Below the pieces are notes generated by a model. The model worked only from the letters and a program-made list of their open reading frames with translations. It was not told the DNA's origin and searched no databases. Positions 57,526 through 64,000 of a stretch of DNA of 64,000 nucleotides are shown here, in pieces. Location of the stretch: contig NZ_CP139447.1 in assembly GCF_047121295.1 (NCBI RefSeq), forward strand, positions 2,170,001-2,234,000. Direction: 5' to 3'. Origin of the DNA: Longispora sp047121295. GTDB lineage: Bacteria > Actinomycetota > Actinomycetes > Mycobacteriales > Micromonosporaceae. The position numbers and the translations under genes are program-made. Position 1 is the stretch's first letter. Every line of letters begins with the position of its first letter.

Positions 57526-58551
57526 GTGGCGATGTCGACCGGCACGACGTTGCCGCCATCTACGATCGGGCATAGTATCCGCCGGGTGATTGCTCAGCGG
57601 GCTCTGGCCGCCGTCCTGGCACTGGCGATCGTCGCGTCCACGGGCGCGGGGGCCCGGGCCGAACCCGGCGTGGACGAACTCGAACGCCAGCTCGACCAAC
57701 AGTGGGAGGCCCTGGAGGGCACGGTCGAGGCGTACAACAAGGCCGCCGGCACCCTGCGCCAGATCACCGCCGACACCGCCGCCGCCTCGGCCAGGGTCAA
57801 GCCGTTGCAGGACCAGGTCGACGCCGTGCGGGCCCGGGTCGGCGCGTTGGCGGCAGCCGCCTATCGCGGCGGTGCGGCCAGTACCGCCAACGTCGTGCTC
57901 TCCAGCGGCTCGGCGACCCGGATGCTCGACCAGCTCACCGTCATGGAAGCCCTCAGCCACACCCAGGTCCGGCGCATCGCCGAGGTCGACATCGCCAAAG
58001 CCCCTCTGGACGCGCAGAAGGCCCGACTGCAAAAGCTCCTCGGCGAGCAGCAGAAGCTCGAAGCCGAACTCGCCGCCAAGAAGGTCGCGATCACGACCAC
58101 GATGAGCAGGTTGCAGGAGCAGCGCAAGGCCGCCTACCTCGACCGTGCCTCCCGCGACGGCGTGCGGGATCCGTATGTGCCGCCGTACGTGCCGGGCAAG
58201 CCGGGCATCGCGGTGCGCGCCGCGCTCAAACTCCTCGGAAAGCCCTACATCTGGGGCGTGGCCGGTCCTGACGGGTATGACTGCTCCGGCCTGACACTGG
58301 CGGCGTGGGCTGCGGCGGGAGTGCAACTCGGGCACTTCACCGGCTGGCAGTGGGACCAGTCCCGCAGGGTCAGCCGCGAGCTGCTCCAGCCCGGCGACCT
58401 GGTGTTCTGGTATCCGGACCTGCACCACATGGGTATGTACATCGGCGACGGCCGCGTTATCCACGCCCCGCAGCCCGGGGACGTCGTGAAGATCGCGATG
58501 CTCGACAAGGTCGGCCCGGTCGCGGGCTTCGGCCGCCCCGCCTACAGCTGA
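57526..58551 (+). CDS. Secreted NlpC/P60 peptidoglycan hydrolase (RipA-like)
   Basis: This 341-residue protein has a signal peptide ending near ARA at about 46. A long coiled coil (residues about 48-205, including LERQLDQQWEALEGTVEAYN) is followed by a C-terminal NlpC/P60 domain. The catalytic Cys is residue 253 in GYDCSGLT and the His is near 300 in LHHMGMYIGDG. It cleaves the D-Glu-to-diamino-acid bond in peptidoglycan, with the coiled coil acting as regulator. GTG 57526 has AGGAGG seven bases upstream; GTG 57586 is an alternative. Confidence 0.92.
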   Translation: MAMSTGTTLPPSTIGHSIRRVIAQRALAAVLALAIVASTGAGARAEPGVDELERQLDQQWEALEGTVEAYNKAAGTLRQITADTAAASARVKPLQDQVDAVRARVGALAAAAYRGGAASTANVVLSSGSATRMLDQLTVMEALSHTQVRRIAEVDIAKAPLDAQKARLQKLLGEQQKLEAELAAKKVAITTTMSRLQEQRKAAYLDRASRDGVRDPYVPPYVPGKPGIAVRAALKLLGKPYIWGVAGPDGYDCSGLTLAAWAAAGVQLGHFTGWQWDQSRRVSRELLQPGDLVFWYPDLHHMGMYIGDGRVIHAPQPGDVVKIAMLDKVGPVAGFGRPAYS

Positions 58552-58570
58552 TGCTCGCGGAAGCGACGCA

Positions 58571-59092
58571 CTACGTGCGGGTGGGTGCCGATGCGGGGAG
58601 CAGGGTGGCGTAGCCGATCGCGAGCACCGCGACGACCGCCAGCCACACCAGCGCCCCGCCGGGTCCACCGTCGAGGACCAGGTGCCCGACGAACACGTTC
58701 ATCCAGCCTCGATGCGCGATTCCAGCGGCCAAGGCGATGTCCGGGGCGACGGCAAGGAACTGTCCCGCCACGAGCCACAGCAGCGGCCGGCGGACCTTGG
58801 CGCGCAGGGTCCGGGCGATCAGCATCGCGGCCAGCGCGCCCGCTGATCCGGCGAGCCACGCGATCACCGCGCGGGGTGCCGGCTGGTGGGCGACGAACAG
58901 CAGGTCGGCGGCCACCGTCATCCCGAAAACGACCGCCGCGAACACCCCGGCCCGCACGGCCACCCACGGGAAGTGCGCGGCGTCGCCGGCCTGGTGCTCG
59001 GCGGCGGTCACGCCGACACCGCCGCGACGCGGTTGGCCAGCATGCCCTGCCAGGACGCGATCAGCCCCACCACAACCCCCTCCAGCCGACAT
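58571..59092 (-). CDS. Four-helix membrane protein, unknown family
   Basis: This 173-residue protein has four predicted helices between residues 45 and 165 (AGVFAAVVFGMTVAADLLFV, AVIAWLAGSAGALAAMLIA, LLWLVAGQFLAVAPDIALAA and LVWLAVVAVLAIGYATLL). I recognise no family. The ATG at 59092 starts directly after a CTATNTNNGATAGTAG motif, which suggests a very short leader. GTG 59011 would remove the non-membrane start and is a fair alternative. It converges with the NlpC/P60 gene. Confidence 0.6.
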   Translation of the reverse strand: MSAGGGCGGADRVLAGHAGQPRRGGVGVTAAEHQAGDAAHFPWVAVRAGVFAAVVFGMTVAADLLFVAHQPAPRAVIAWLAGSAGALAAMLIARTLRAKVRRPLLWLVAGQFLAVAPDIALAAGIAHRGWMNVFVGHLVLDGGPGGALVWLAVVAVLAIGYATLLPASAPTRT

Positions 59093-59094
59093 CA

Positions 59095-59110
59095 CTATGT
59101 CGGATAGTAG
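59095..59110. promoter_or_regulatory. CTATGTCGGATAGTAG motif at the membrane-protein promoter
   Basis: This copy differs from the one at 52388 at only two positions. It ends two bases from the minus-strand ATG at 59092. Its half-symmetry (CTAT ... ATAG, with an extra TAG) is like the others and suits a dimeric regulator overlapping the promoter. Confidence 0.5.
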
Positions 59111-59187
59111 AGCAGGTGGCGGTGAGGACGCAGGGCCCGTTCGGACGGTGCTCCAGGAGATCAACCGGGGTCGGAATGCCTGACCGC

Positions 59188-59222
59188 GTCCTGGGGCCCG
59201 AGCCGGGCCCGGGCCCCAGGAC
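59188..59222. terminator. Strong hairpin after the DUF305 gene
   Basis: GTCCTGGGGCCCG (59188-59200) and CGGGCCCCAGGAC (59210-59222) pair perfectly over 13 bases around a nine-base loop, seven bases past the DUF305 stop on the minus strand. Confidence 0.75.
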
Positions 59223-59229
59223 GTGACAG

Positions 59230-59850
59230 CTAGAGCCGGTTGAGGATCTTCTGGAGCGCCTCGACCTCCGCGGCCTGGGACTTCTCGATGCTGGCGGCCA
59301 GGGCCTTGGCGTCGGGGTTGGCGCCCTTGGCCTCTTCGTCGCGGGCCATGGTGATGGCGCCGTTGTGGTGGGCGATCATCCCCCGGGCGAATAGTCTGTC
59401 GAACGCCGTACCGCTGGCGGTGGTGAGCGCCGCCAGCTCCTCGGCGCTCAGCATCCCCGGCATGGTCGCCGACATGCCCGGCATGCTGTGCCCACCGGGC
59501 GCGGCGGTCGGCTGCTTCCAGCCGGTCAGCCACCCGGTCATCGTCGTGATCTCCGGGTCCTGAGCATCCTTGATCGCCGCCGCGATCTTCTTGAGCTCCG
59601 GGTCGCCGGCACGGGTCTCGGCCAGCGTCGCCATGGTCACGGCCTGCTGGTGGTGCGGGATCATCATCTGCGCGAACATGACGTCCGCGTCGTTGAACGC
59701 GGCCCCGGACACGGTGCCCGCCACGGTGGGCTTCGCCGAGTCGTGGTGCATGCCGCCCATGCCGTCCCCGCAGGCCGCGGTGAGAGCGAGTGCGAGCGCG
59801 GCGGTCGCGCCCGCGAGCGCGACACGGCGCAGTGTGGTGGTGGTGTTCAT
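59230..59850 (-). CDS. DUF305 lipoprotein
   Basis: This 206-residue protein has a lipoprotein signal peptide with lipobox TAAC at about 23-26. The mature region contains the duplicated DUF305 motif: MFAQMMIPHHQQAVTMA and FDRLFARGMIAHHNGAITMA. Met-rich linkers (GMGGMHHD, MPGMSATMPGM) add likely Cu(I) ligands. DUF305 proteins are frequent in copper- and metal-stress loci. The location in a block with CopA and CsoR fits surface copper binding. Confidence 0.92.
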   Translation of the reverse strand: MNTTTTLRRVALAGATAALALALTAACGDGMGGMHHDSAKPTVAGTVSGAAFNDADVMFAQMMIPHHQQAVTMATLAETRAGDPELKKIAAAIKDAQDPEITTMTGWLTGWKQPTAAPGGHSMPGMSATMPGMLSAEELAALTTASGTAFDRLFARGMIAHHNGAITMARDEEAKGANPDAKALAASIEKSQAAEVEALQKILNRL

Positions 59851-59933
59851 GAATCGCCTCTACAAGTCAGGTGTACGGAAATAAGGGGTCACGTCATGGC
59901 CGCCCGGCCCCTAGGCGTGGCGGCAATGGAGTC

Positions 59934-60326
59934 CTATATCCGCAGTACCGACAGTTCGGTCAGGACGAGGCCCTGTCGGGCAGATGGTGGTGGCCCGGGC
60001 CCCATCGCCTGGGCGAGGATGGTGGTGTCGCCGGCCGACCAGGTGGCGGACCTGAGTCCTTTGACCGCGAGGAGCAGGAACGCCAGAGCCGAGATAGTCA
60101 GGATCGCCAGGCACATGGTCATCGGATCCAGCCCCGTGCCAAAGCCTTCGAAAGCCTCGACGGCGCTTCCCGCGGCGTGCAATGGGTGCGGGTGCGCCGC
60201 ACCTGCCATCGCCGCCATCGTCGGTGTGGCGCCGTGTCCGGCGCTGGGGTGACCCAGGGTGTGCATGCAGGCGATGCCCAGCGCGAGGAGGGCGAGGAAC
60301 GCGAGCCGAAGGCTGCGTGCCGGCAC
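59934..60326 (-). CDS. DUF6153 family protein
   Basis: This 130-residue protein of the actinobacterial DUF6153 family has an N-terminal helix LAFLALLALGIACMHTLGH with the conserved Cys-Met-His-Thr-Leu-Gly-His, then His-rich loops (HPHPLHAAG). A second helix, MCLAILTISALAFLLLAV, is followed by a polar tail. The conserved His and Met residues suggest metal binding at the membrane, but the role is unknown. The start is GTG 60326. Confidence 0.82.
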   Translation of the reverse strand: MPARSLRLAFLALLALGIACMHTLGHPSAGHGATPTMAAMAGAAHPHPLHAAGSAVEAFEGFGTGLDPMTMCLAILTISALAFLLLAVKGLRSATWSAGDTTILAQAMGPGPPPSARQGLVLTELSVLRI

Positions 60327-60502
60327 CGCTCACCCCCTCGTGTCCGCCACATCGGCGATCCACACCGATACCCGGTGAGGGTATCTCATCACGGTGAACG
60401 CTCACCGCGATCTACCGCCGTCAGATCTCCGGCTCAGGGTGCGCGCCACCTCGTCGGCCAACCCGCATGACCTCAGGTCAGACGTCGCCCGCGATGACAT
60501 CT

Positions 60503-60535
60503 CGGTGGGCCCGGCCCGTGGACCGGGCCCGACCG
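60503..60535. terminator. Hairpin after the lipoprotein gene
   Basis: CGGTGGGCCCGG (60503-60514) pairs with CCGGGCCCGACCG (60523-60535) with one bulged base and an eight-base loop, five bases past the minus-strand stop at 60540. Confidence 0.6.
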
Positions 60536-60539
60536 GGTG

Positions 60540-61004
60540 TCACAGCTGCACGGTGCAGGTTCCGGCCTCGCCGATGACGACGGTGGCGGTGACCCGGCGC
60601 CCGGACGGTACGGTCACGGCGGCGCCGCACACCTCGCCGAGCCCGCCGAGCCCGGCCTCGCCGCTGGTCGGGCAGGTGCCGGCGCACGACCGGTGCCAGC
60701 TGACCACCCGGTACTTTCCCGGCTGCAGGGGCTTGTCCATCGTGATCGGCCCGGTCGGAAACGACGCTTCCTCGATGGGCTTTCCGCTGGGCAGCTCGAT
60801 GCGGGCGTACCACATGGTGTTTTCGGGGGTGGTGCCCTTCTGCGCGATGGACAGGGTGCCGGGCTCGTCGGTCGTGGGCGCGGTGCTGGTCTGCGGCGCT
60901 GTGGTGGCGGGGTGGGCGGTGGCGGGCCGCGGTTGCCCGCCGCAGCCTGCCAGGATCAGCAGGGCCGCGGCGGGAACCAGGAGCCGGAAGGTCACTCGTT
61001 CCAC
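60540..61004 (-). CDS. Lipoprotein of unknown function
   Basis: This 154-residue protein has a lipoprotein signal (LLVPAAALLILAGCGG, lipid-attached Cys near 21), a Thr/Pro-rich linker and a compact domain with four Cys. The phrase KPLQPGKYRVVSWHRSCAGT and the final EAGTCTVQL resemble secreted beta-sandwich modules. The start overlaps the 3' end of the upstream metalloprotease-like gene by 13 bases, so the two are cotranscribed. Confidence 0.75.
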   Translation of the reverse strand: MERVTFRLLVPAAALLILAGCGGQPRPATAHPATTAPQTSTAPTTDEPGTLSIAQKGTTPENTMWYARIELPSGKPIEEASFPTGPITMDKPLQPGKYRVVSWHRSCAGTCPTSGEAGLGGLGEVCGAAVTVPSGRRVTATVVIGEAGTCTVQL

Positions 61005-61672
61005 GTGACCATGGTGACGGTCTCGCCGGTGCGGATCATCGTGCGCCCGCTGTAGTCGGCGTCAGCCGCGATGCCGGAGTGGTTGTAGATCGCGGCGAGC
61101 TGGTTGTAGTCGTGGGTGTTGGGGTGGGTGTTGTTCGGCGGGCCGAGCGGGTTGCTGGTGTAGTCCATGCACGTGCCCAGGTTGGGGTTGCTGAAGTTTT
61201 CGTCCTGGTGCGCCAGGCCCCAGTCGTGGCCGACCTCCTGGCACATGACGAGCTGGCGCATCGCGGTGCTGGAGGACGCCAGGTAGGTGTCGTTCATCTT
61301 GGCCACTGCGCGGGTGATGTGGCTGCCGGACACGTTGATCGAGGCCAGGCCCGACCAGCCGGTGGCGCCGTAGGCGTAGTTGCACACCCGCACCGCGCCG
61401 GTGACGAAGGGGCAGGACGAGCGGGTGCTGGTGTCGGTGGCCCCGGCGACGGTGGTGACGCCGATCCACGCGCTGGCGTTCCAGTCGTTGATCGCGGTGC
61501 CGTAGGCGCTGGTCCAGTCGGAGGTGACGCTGCGGTAGACGTTGATGTGCAGCTCGCCGGTGCGGTTCCAGTGGTAGCCGTTCCAGCTGTGGCTTGCCTG
61601 CGCGGGGGCGGCGGCGAAGCTCACGAATCCGGCGACGACCACGGCGGCGATGGCCAGAAGGCGAAGACGCAT
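60992..61672 (-). CDS. Secreted metalloprotease-like protein with Gln in the zinc motif
   Basis: This 226-residue secreted protein has a Sec signal peptide ending AQA at 26. The mature region resembles matrixin/M57-like zinc proteases: the site reads CQEVGHDWGLAHQDE, and downstream GTCMDYTSNP is the Met-turn. The first zinc His of HExxHxxGxxH is Gln here. Actinobacterial relatives that I know share the CQE form, so this may be the family norm and not damage. Whether it cuts peptides is unclear. Confidence 0.78.
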   Translation of the reverse strand: MRLRLLAIAAVVVAGFVSFAAAPAQASHSWNGYHWNRTGELHINVYRSVTSDWTSAYGTAINDWNASAWIGVTTVAGATDTSTRSSCPFVTGAVRVCNYAYGATGWSGLASINVSGSHITRAVAKMNDTYLASSSTAMRQLVMCQEVGHDWGLAHQDENFSNPNLGTCMDYTSNPLGPPNNTHPNTHDYNQLAAIYNHSGIAADADYSGRTMIRTGETVTMVTWNE

Positions 61673-61727
61673 GTTCGTTCCTTCCTTACCGAGGGGTCAT
61701 CCCACGGGCGGTGGGATGCGGGCGACA

Positions 61728-61746
61728 CTACTGCCATCCATAGTAG
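61728..61746. promoter_or_regulatory. CTACT-N9-AGTAG site upstream of the metalloprotease-like gene
   Basis: CTACTGCCATCCATAGTAG is a short inverted repeat 56 bases upstream of the secreted protein start at 61672. Read on the minus strand it begins CTACTATGGATG, sharing the CTACTAT half with the motifs at 51040, 52388 and 59095. Confidence 0.35.
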
Positions 61747-61890
61747 ATAGACTAGTGTCGATTTATTGGCGCCGGGTGGCCCTCGCGGATCCACCCGGCG
61801 GCAACCTGTGCCGTGCGCACGCGACCGACGGTTCACGGCCGCGTGCGCGATCCCGGTGGCGCGCCTCTGTTCGCCCCGCCGGGACACCTG

Positions 61891-63879
61891 TCACGACACC
61901 GTCAGCGCGGTGTCGTCGATGACGAAGGAGGTCTGCAGGCTGGAGTCCTCGACCCCGGTGAACTTCAGCGTCACGGTCTGCCCGGCGAACGCCGACAGGT
62001 TGAACGTGCGCTGGGTGTAGCCGGAGGGGTTGAGGTTGGAGTAGCTGGCCAGGGTCGTCGTTCCGACCTGGACGGTGAGCTTGTCGTAGGCGACCGTGGT
62101 CGTGGTCTCGGCGGTGGAGATCTTCAACCAGAAACTCAGCGTGTACGTCGAGCACCCGGCCGGCAGGGTCACCGACTGCGACAGCGTGTCGGTGTGGGTG
62201 GAACCGTAGCCGTCCAGCCAGGCCGAGCCGGTGCCGGTGCGCGGAGCCCCGTTGCCGGTGTTGGCGCCGATCACCCCGGACGTGGCCGTCCACGGGGCCG
62301 ACCCGGCCTCGAAGCCCGGGTTGCCGAGTTTCTGCCCTGGGCTCGGGCAGCCGCCGGTGCCGTTGACCGTCAGGGTGTAGGTCGTGGAGTGCGTGGCGGT
62401 GCCGGTCCCGGTGACGGTGATCGGGTAGTTGCCGGGTGCGGCCGAGGCGGTCGTGGCCACCGTCATGGTCGACGAGGCGCCGGAGGTGACCGAGGAGGGG
62501 CTGAAGCTGACCGTGACGCCGGCGGGTGCGCCGGACGCGGTCAGGTTCACCGTCTGCGCCGACCCGCTGGTGGTGGCGGTGGCGGCCGTGGCCGTGGTCG
62601 ACGCGCCCGGGTTCACCGACCCGGAGGTGGGGGACACCGACACGGAGAAGTCGTTCGTCGGGGTGGTGAGGTTGGGTTTGACCATGAACAGGCCGCGTTC
62701 GATGCTGAACACCGCGACGTTGCCACTGGGGAAGTGCGGGTAGTTGGTCCAGGTCCCCGAGTAGCCGGCGGCGTCCCCGGTCGGGTCGACGTCGAAGTAG
62801 GCGGCCTCGCTCATCGCCGCCGGGTTGGCCACGTTGGTCAGGTCGATGATCCGCAGCCCGGCCCGGTAGTTGGACTGGTAGCTGTAGTTGCCGCGCACGA
62901 ACTGGTTATGGTCTGACGCCTTCGTCGGCCCGGTGAAGTGCCCCAGGAGCGCGGGACTGGTCAGATCGACCAGGTCCCAGACATAGGTGTACGTGTTGTG
63001 CGCGTCGCGGGTCTCGTCGGTCTCGTCGTCGAGCAGGAAGTACCGGTGATCGGCCGTCAACGCGCCCTGGTGGGTGTAGCCGGAACCCGGGTAGCCCTTG
63101 CGCGACAGCTGCACCGGCGCGGACTTGTTCGTCACGTCGAACAGCGTCAACGTGTCCTCGTTGGAGCCGAGCAGGATCTCCTTGCCCGTGTAGCGGCTGT
63201 CCGGGCCGTGGTAGATGACGGCCTGGGAGTCGTGGCTGTACCCGTCGGCGCTCAGACACCCCGCGAAGGCCGGCGCCTTCGGGTTGGCGAGGCTGAACAT
63301 CCTGGGCCCACCCGAGCAGGTGTTGGACCCGTTGACGTACAGGTACCCCGAATCGGTGTTCACCGTGACCGTGTGCGCCGAGGTGAAGGAGGTGTCGCGG
63401 GCGTCGGCGGTGAACGTCTGCGGTGTGGTGACGCCGCGCAGCCGGGTCAGGTCGAAGACCTGCAGGCCGTGGGAGCCGTTGTTGTCGGAGACCACGTACA
63501 CGTGGTCCTTGGCGACGTTGAGCTCCCGCCAACTCGACGTCCCCGTGGCGCTGGGCAGGTTGCCCAGGTAGACGGGGTTGACCGGGTCGGTGACGTCGAC
63601 GAACGCGGTGCCGTTGGAGCGCGCGGCGATCGCGTACTCCCGGCTGGTCTGCGGGTCCGTCCACCCCCAGCCACCGCTCCCGCTACCGCCGCCGATGGAC
63701 GACAACGGCAGGTTGGACATCAGATCGATGTTCTTACAGGCGTACCCGCTGGCCGTGCCGCCCGTGCAGGTGACGGGGGCGGCGGCAGCGACAGCTCTGC
63801 CGGGCGCGGCGTGCGATCCCTGGGGGAACAGCGCGGCGGACAAGGCCGCGACGGTGAGGATGATGAGGGGTCTGCGCAT
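61891..63879 (-). CDS. Large secreted LVIVD-repeat (choice-of-anchor B) protein with C-terminal binding module
   Basis: This 662-residue secreted protein has a signal peptide to about residue 25 (SHA-APG). It then has an LVIVD/beta-propeller-like region (about 45-400) with repeats such as FVDVTDPVNPVYLGNLPS, LQVFDLTRLRGV, LTLFDVTNKSAPVQL and LRIIDLTNVANPAAM. A Thr/Ser-rich Ig-like section follows (VSPTSGSVNPGAS). The last part, about 520-662, is a jelly-roll module (LGNPGFEAGSAPWTATSGV) like carbohydrate-binding domains. AAAGGAG precedes the ATG at 63879. A surface or matrix-binding role is inferred. Confidence 0.85.
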   Translation of the reverse strand: MRRPLIILTVAALSAALFPQGSHAAPGRAVAAAAPVTCTGGTASGYACKNIDLMSNLPLSSIGGGSGSGGWGWTDPQTSREYAIAARSNGTAFVDVTDPVNPVYLGNLPSATGTSSWRELNVAKDHVYVVSDNNGSHGLQVFDLTRLRGVTTPQTFTADARDTSFTSAHTVTVNTDSGYLYVNGSNTCSGGPRMFSLANPKAPAFAGCLSADGYSHDSQAVIYHGPDSRYTGKEILLGSNEDTLTLFDVTNKSAPVQLSRKGYPGSGYTHQGALTADHRYFLLDDETDETRDAHNTYTYVWDLVDLTSPALLGHFTGPTKASDHNQFVRGNYSYQSNYRAGLRIIDLTNVANPAAMSEAAYFDVDPTGDAAGYSGTWTNYPHFPSGNVAVFSIERGLFMVKPNLTTPTNDFSVSVSPTSGSVNPGASTTATAATATTSGSAQTVNLTASGAPAGVTVSFSPSSVTSGASSTMTVATTASAAPGNYPITVTGTGTATHSTTYTLTVNGTGGCPSPGQKLGNPGFEAGSAPWTATSGVIGANTGNGAPRTGTGSAWLDGYGSTHTDTLSQSVTLPAGCSTYTLSFWLKISTAETTTTVAYDKLTVQVGTTTLASYSNLNPSGYTQRTFNLSAFAGQTVTLKFTGVEDSSLQTSFVIDDTALTVS

Positions 63880-64000
63880 GAGGGGCGCTCCTTTCCGGAG
63901 CCCCAGGCTATGAGCCGAACGACCAGGCAAGCAATAGGTGACTATCAGTGAAAACTTGGCACTGACCTGCATATTTCCCTGAGCTGGACGCACGCCCTGT

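Noticed and set aside
57560..57575. A further full copy of the CTATNTNNGATAGTAG motif at the NlpC/P60 gene
   Set aside because: It matches only in the reverse orientation at about 13 of 16 bases and lies inside the coding region if the well-supported GTG at 57526 is used.

Overview
The window is a very GC-rich chromosomal segment from an actinomycete. The cmk-der pair at the left edge, an LAL-type LuxR regulator, ECF sigma factors with SnoaL-like tails, CsoR/CopZ/CopA, DUF6153, RHH-PIN modules and many GTG starts with four-base overlaps fit a Micromonosporaceae-like or related genus. I cannot name the species.

Left edge (1-5.4 kb): the end of cmk overlaps der. A G-tract cluster, tRNA-Pro(GGG) and a strong intrinsic terminator follow. 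Next to the tRNA lies a remnant of an integrative element: a tyrosine integrase and an excisionase-like HTH protein, with no matching att end visible. A second, unrelated tyrosine recombinase is translationally coupled to an AbrB-like protein.

5.4-24 kb: a CGNR-type repressor diverges from an AhpD-like/NTF2/MOSC/flavodoxin cluster across a set of repeated operator-like motifs. Then come an LAL regulator, a secreted Ig-like protein and an S51 peptidase, followed by a zone of decayed genes (a frameshifted STAS gene carrying a hexanucleotide repeat, and a frameshifted two-repeat protein). A compact divergon (15.95-22.08 kb) pairs a GT87 mannosyltransferase, a cytochrome b-like/molybdopterin fusion and a nucleotide-sugar epimerase with a GT2, a CofC-like transferase and a methyltransferase. 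A ferredoxin reductase and a Rieske protein follow.

24-38.5 kb: SRPBCC and DUF1905 proteins, a beta-propeller lectin-like protein, an NDH-2-like flavoprotein coupled to an ECF41-type sigma factor, a CBS/anion-permease/STAS/cation-exchanger group, an Old Yellow Enzyme-TetR divergon with four matching palindromes, a second SnoaL-tailed sigma factor, and the intact paralogue of the frameshifted two-repeat protein.

38.5-46.5 kb is an accessory region: relics of a vanadium haloperoxidase and an SRPBCC gene, small secreted and PASTA proteins, a HIRAN/Trp-Pro-rich protein, an AbiV (HEPN) protein followed by a YaaC-like protein, an intact IS5-family element inserted exactly at the YaaC stop codon, and a PIN-RHH toxin-antitoxin pair. 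The AbiV-YaaC pair is the best candidate for an undescribed defence module.

47-64 kb is a copper and secretion block: CopA, a cupredoxin-like secreted protein, CopZ, CsoR, a YibE/F permease, a second HMA chaperone with an MFS exporter, a TetR-controlled MFS exporter, a His-rich DUF4396 protein, an NlpC/P60 hydrolase, DUF305, DUF6153, a lipoprotein, a metalloprotease-like protein and a large LVIVD-repeat secreted protein. CsoR-type palindromes recur at three promoters, and a second motif (CTATNTNNGATAGTAG) recurs across the same block. Several genes outside the core functions carry apparent one-base indels; these may be real decay or assembly errors.
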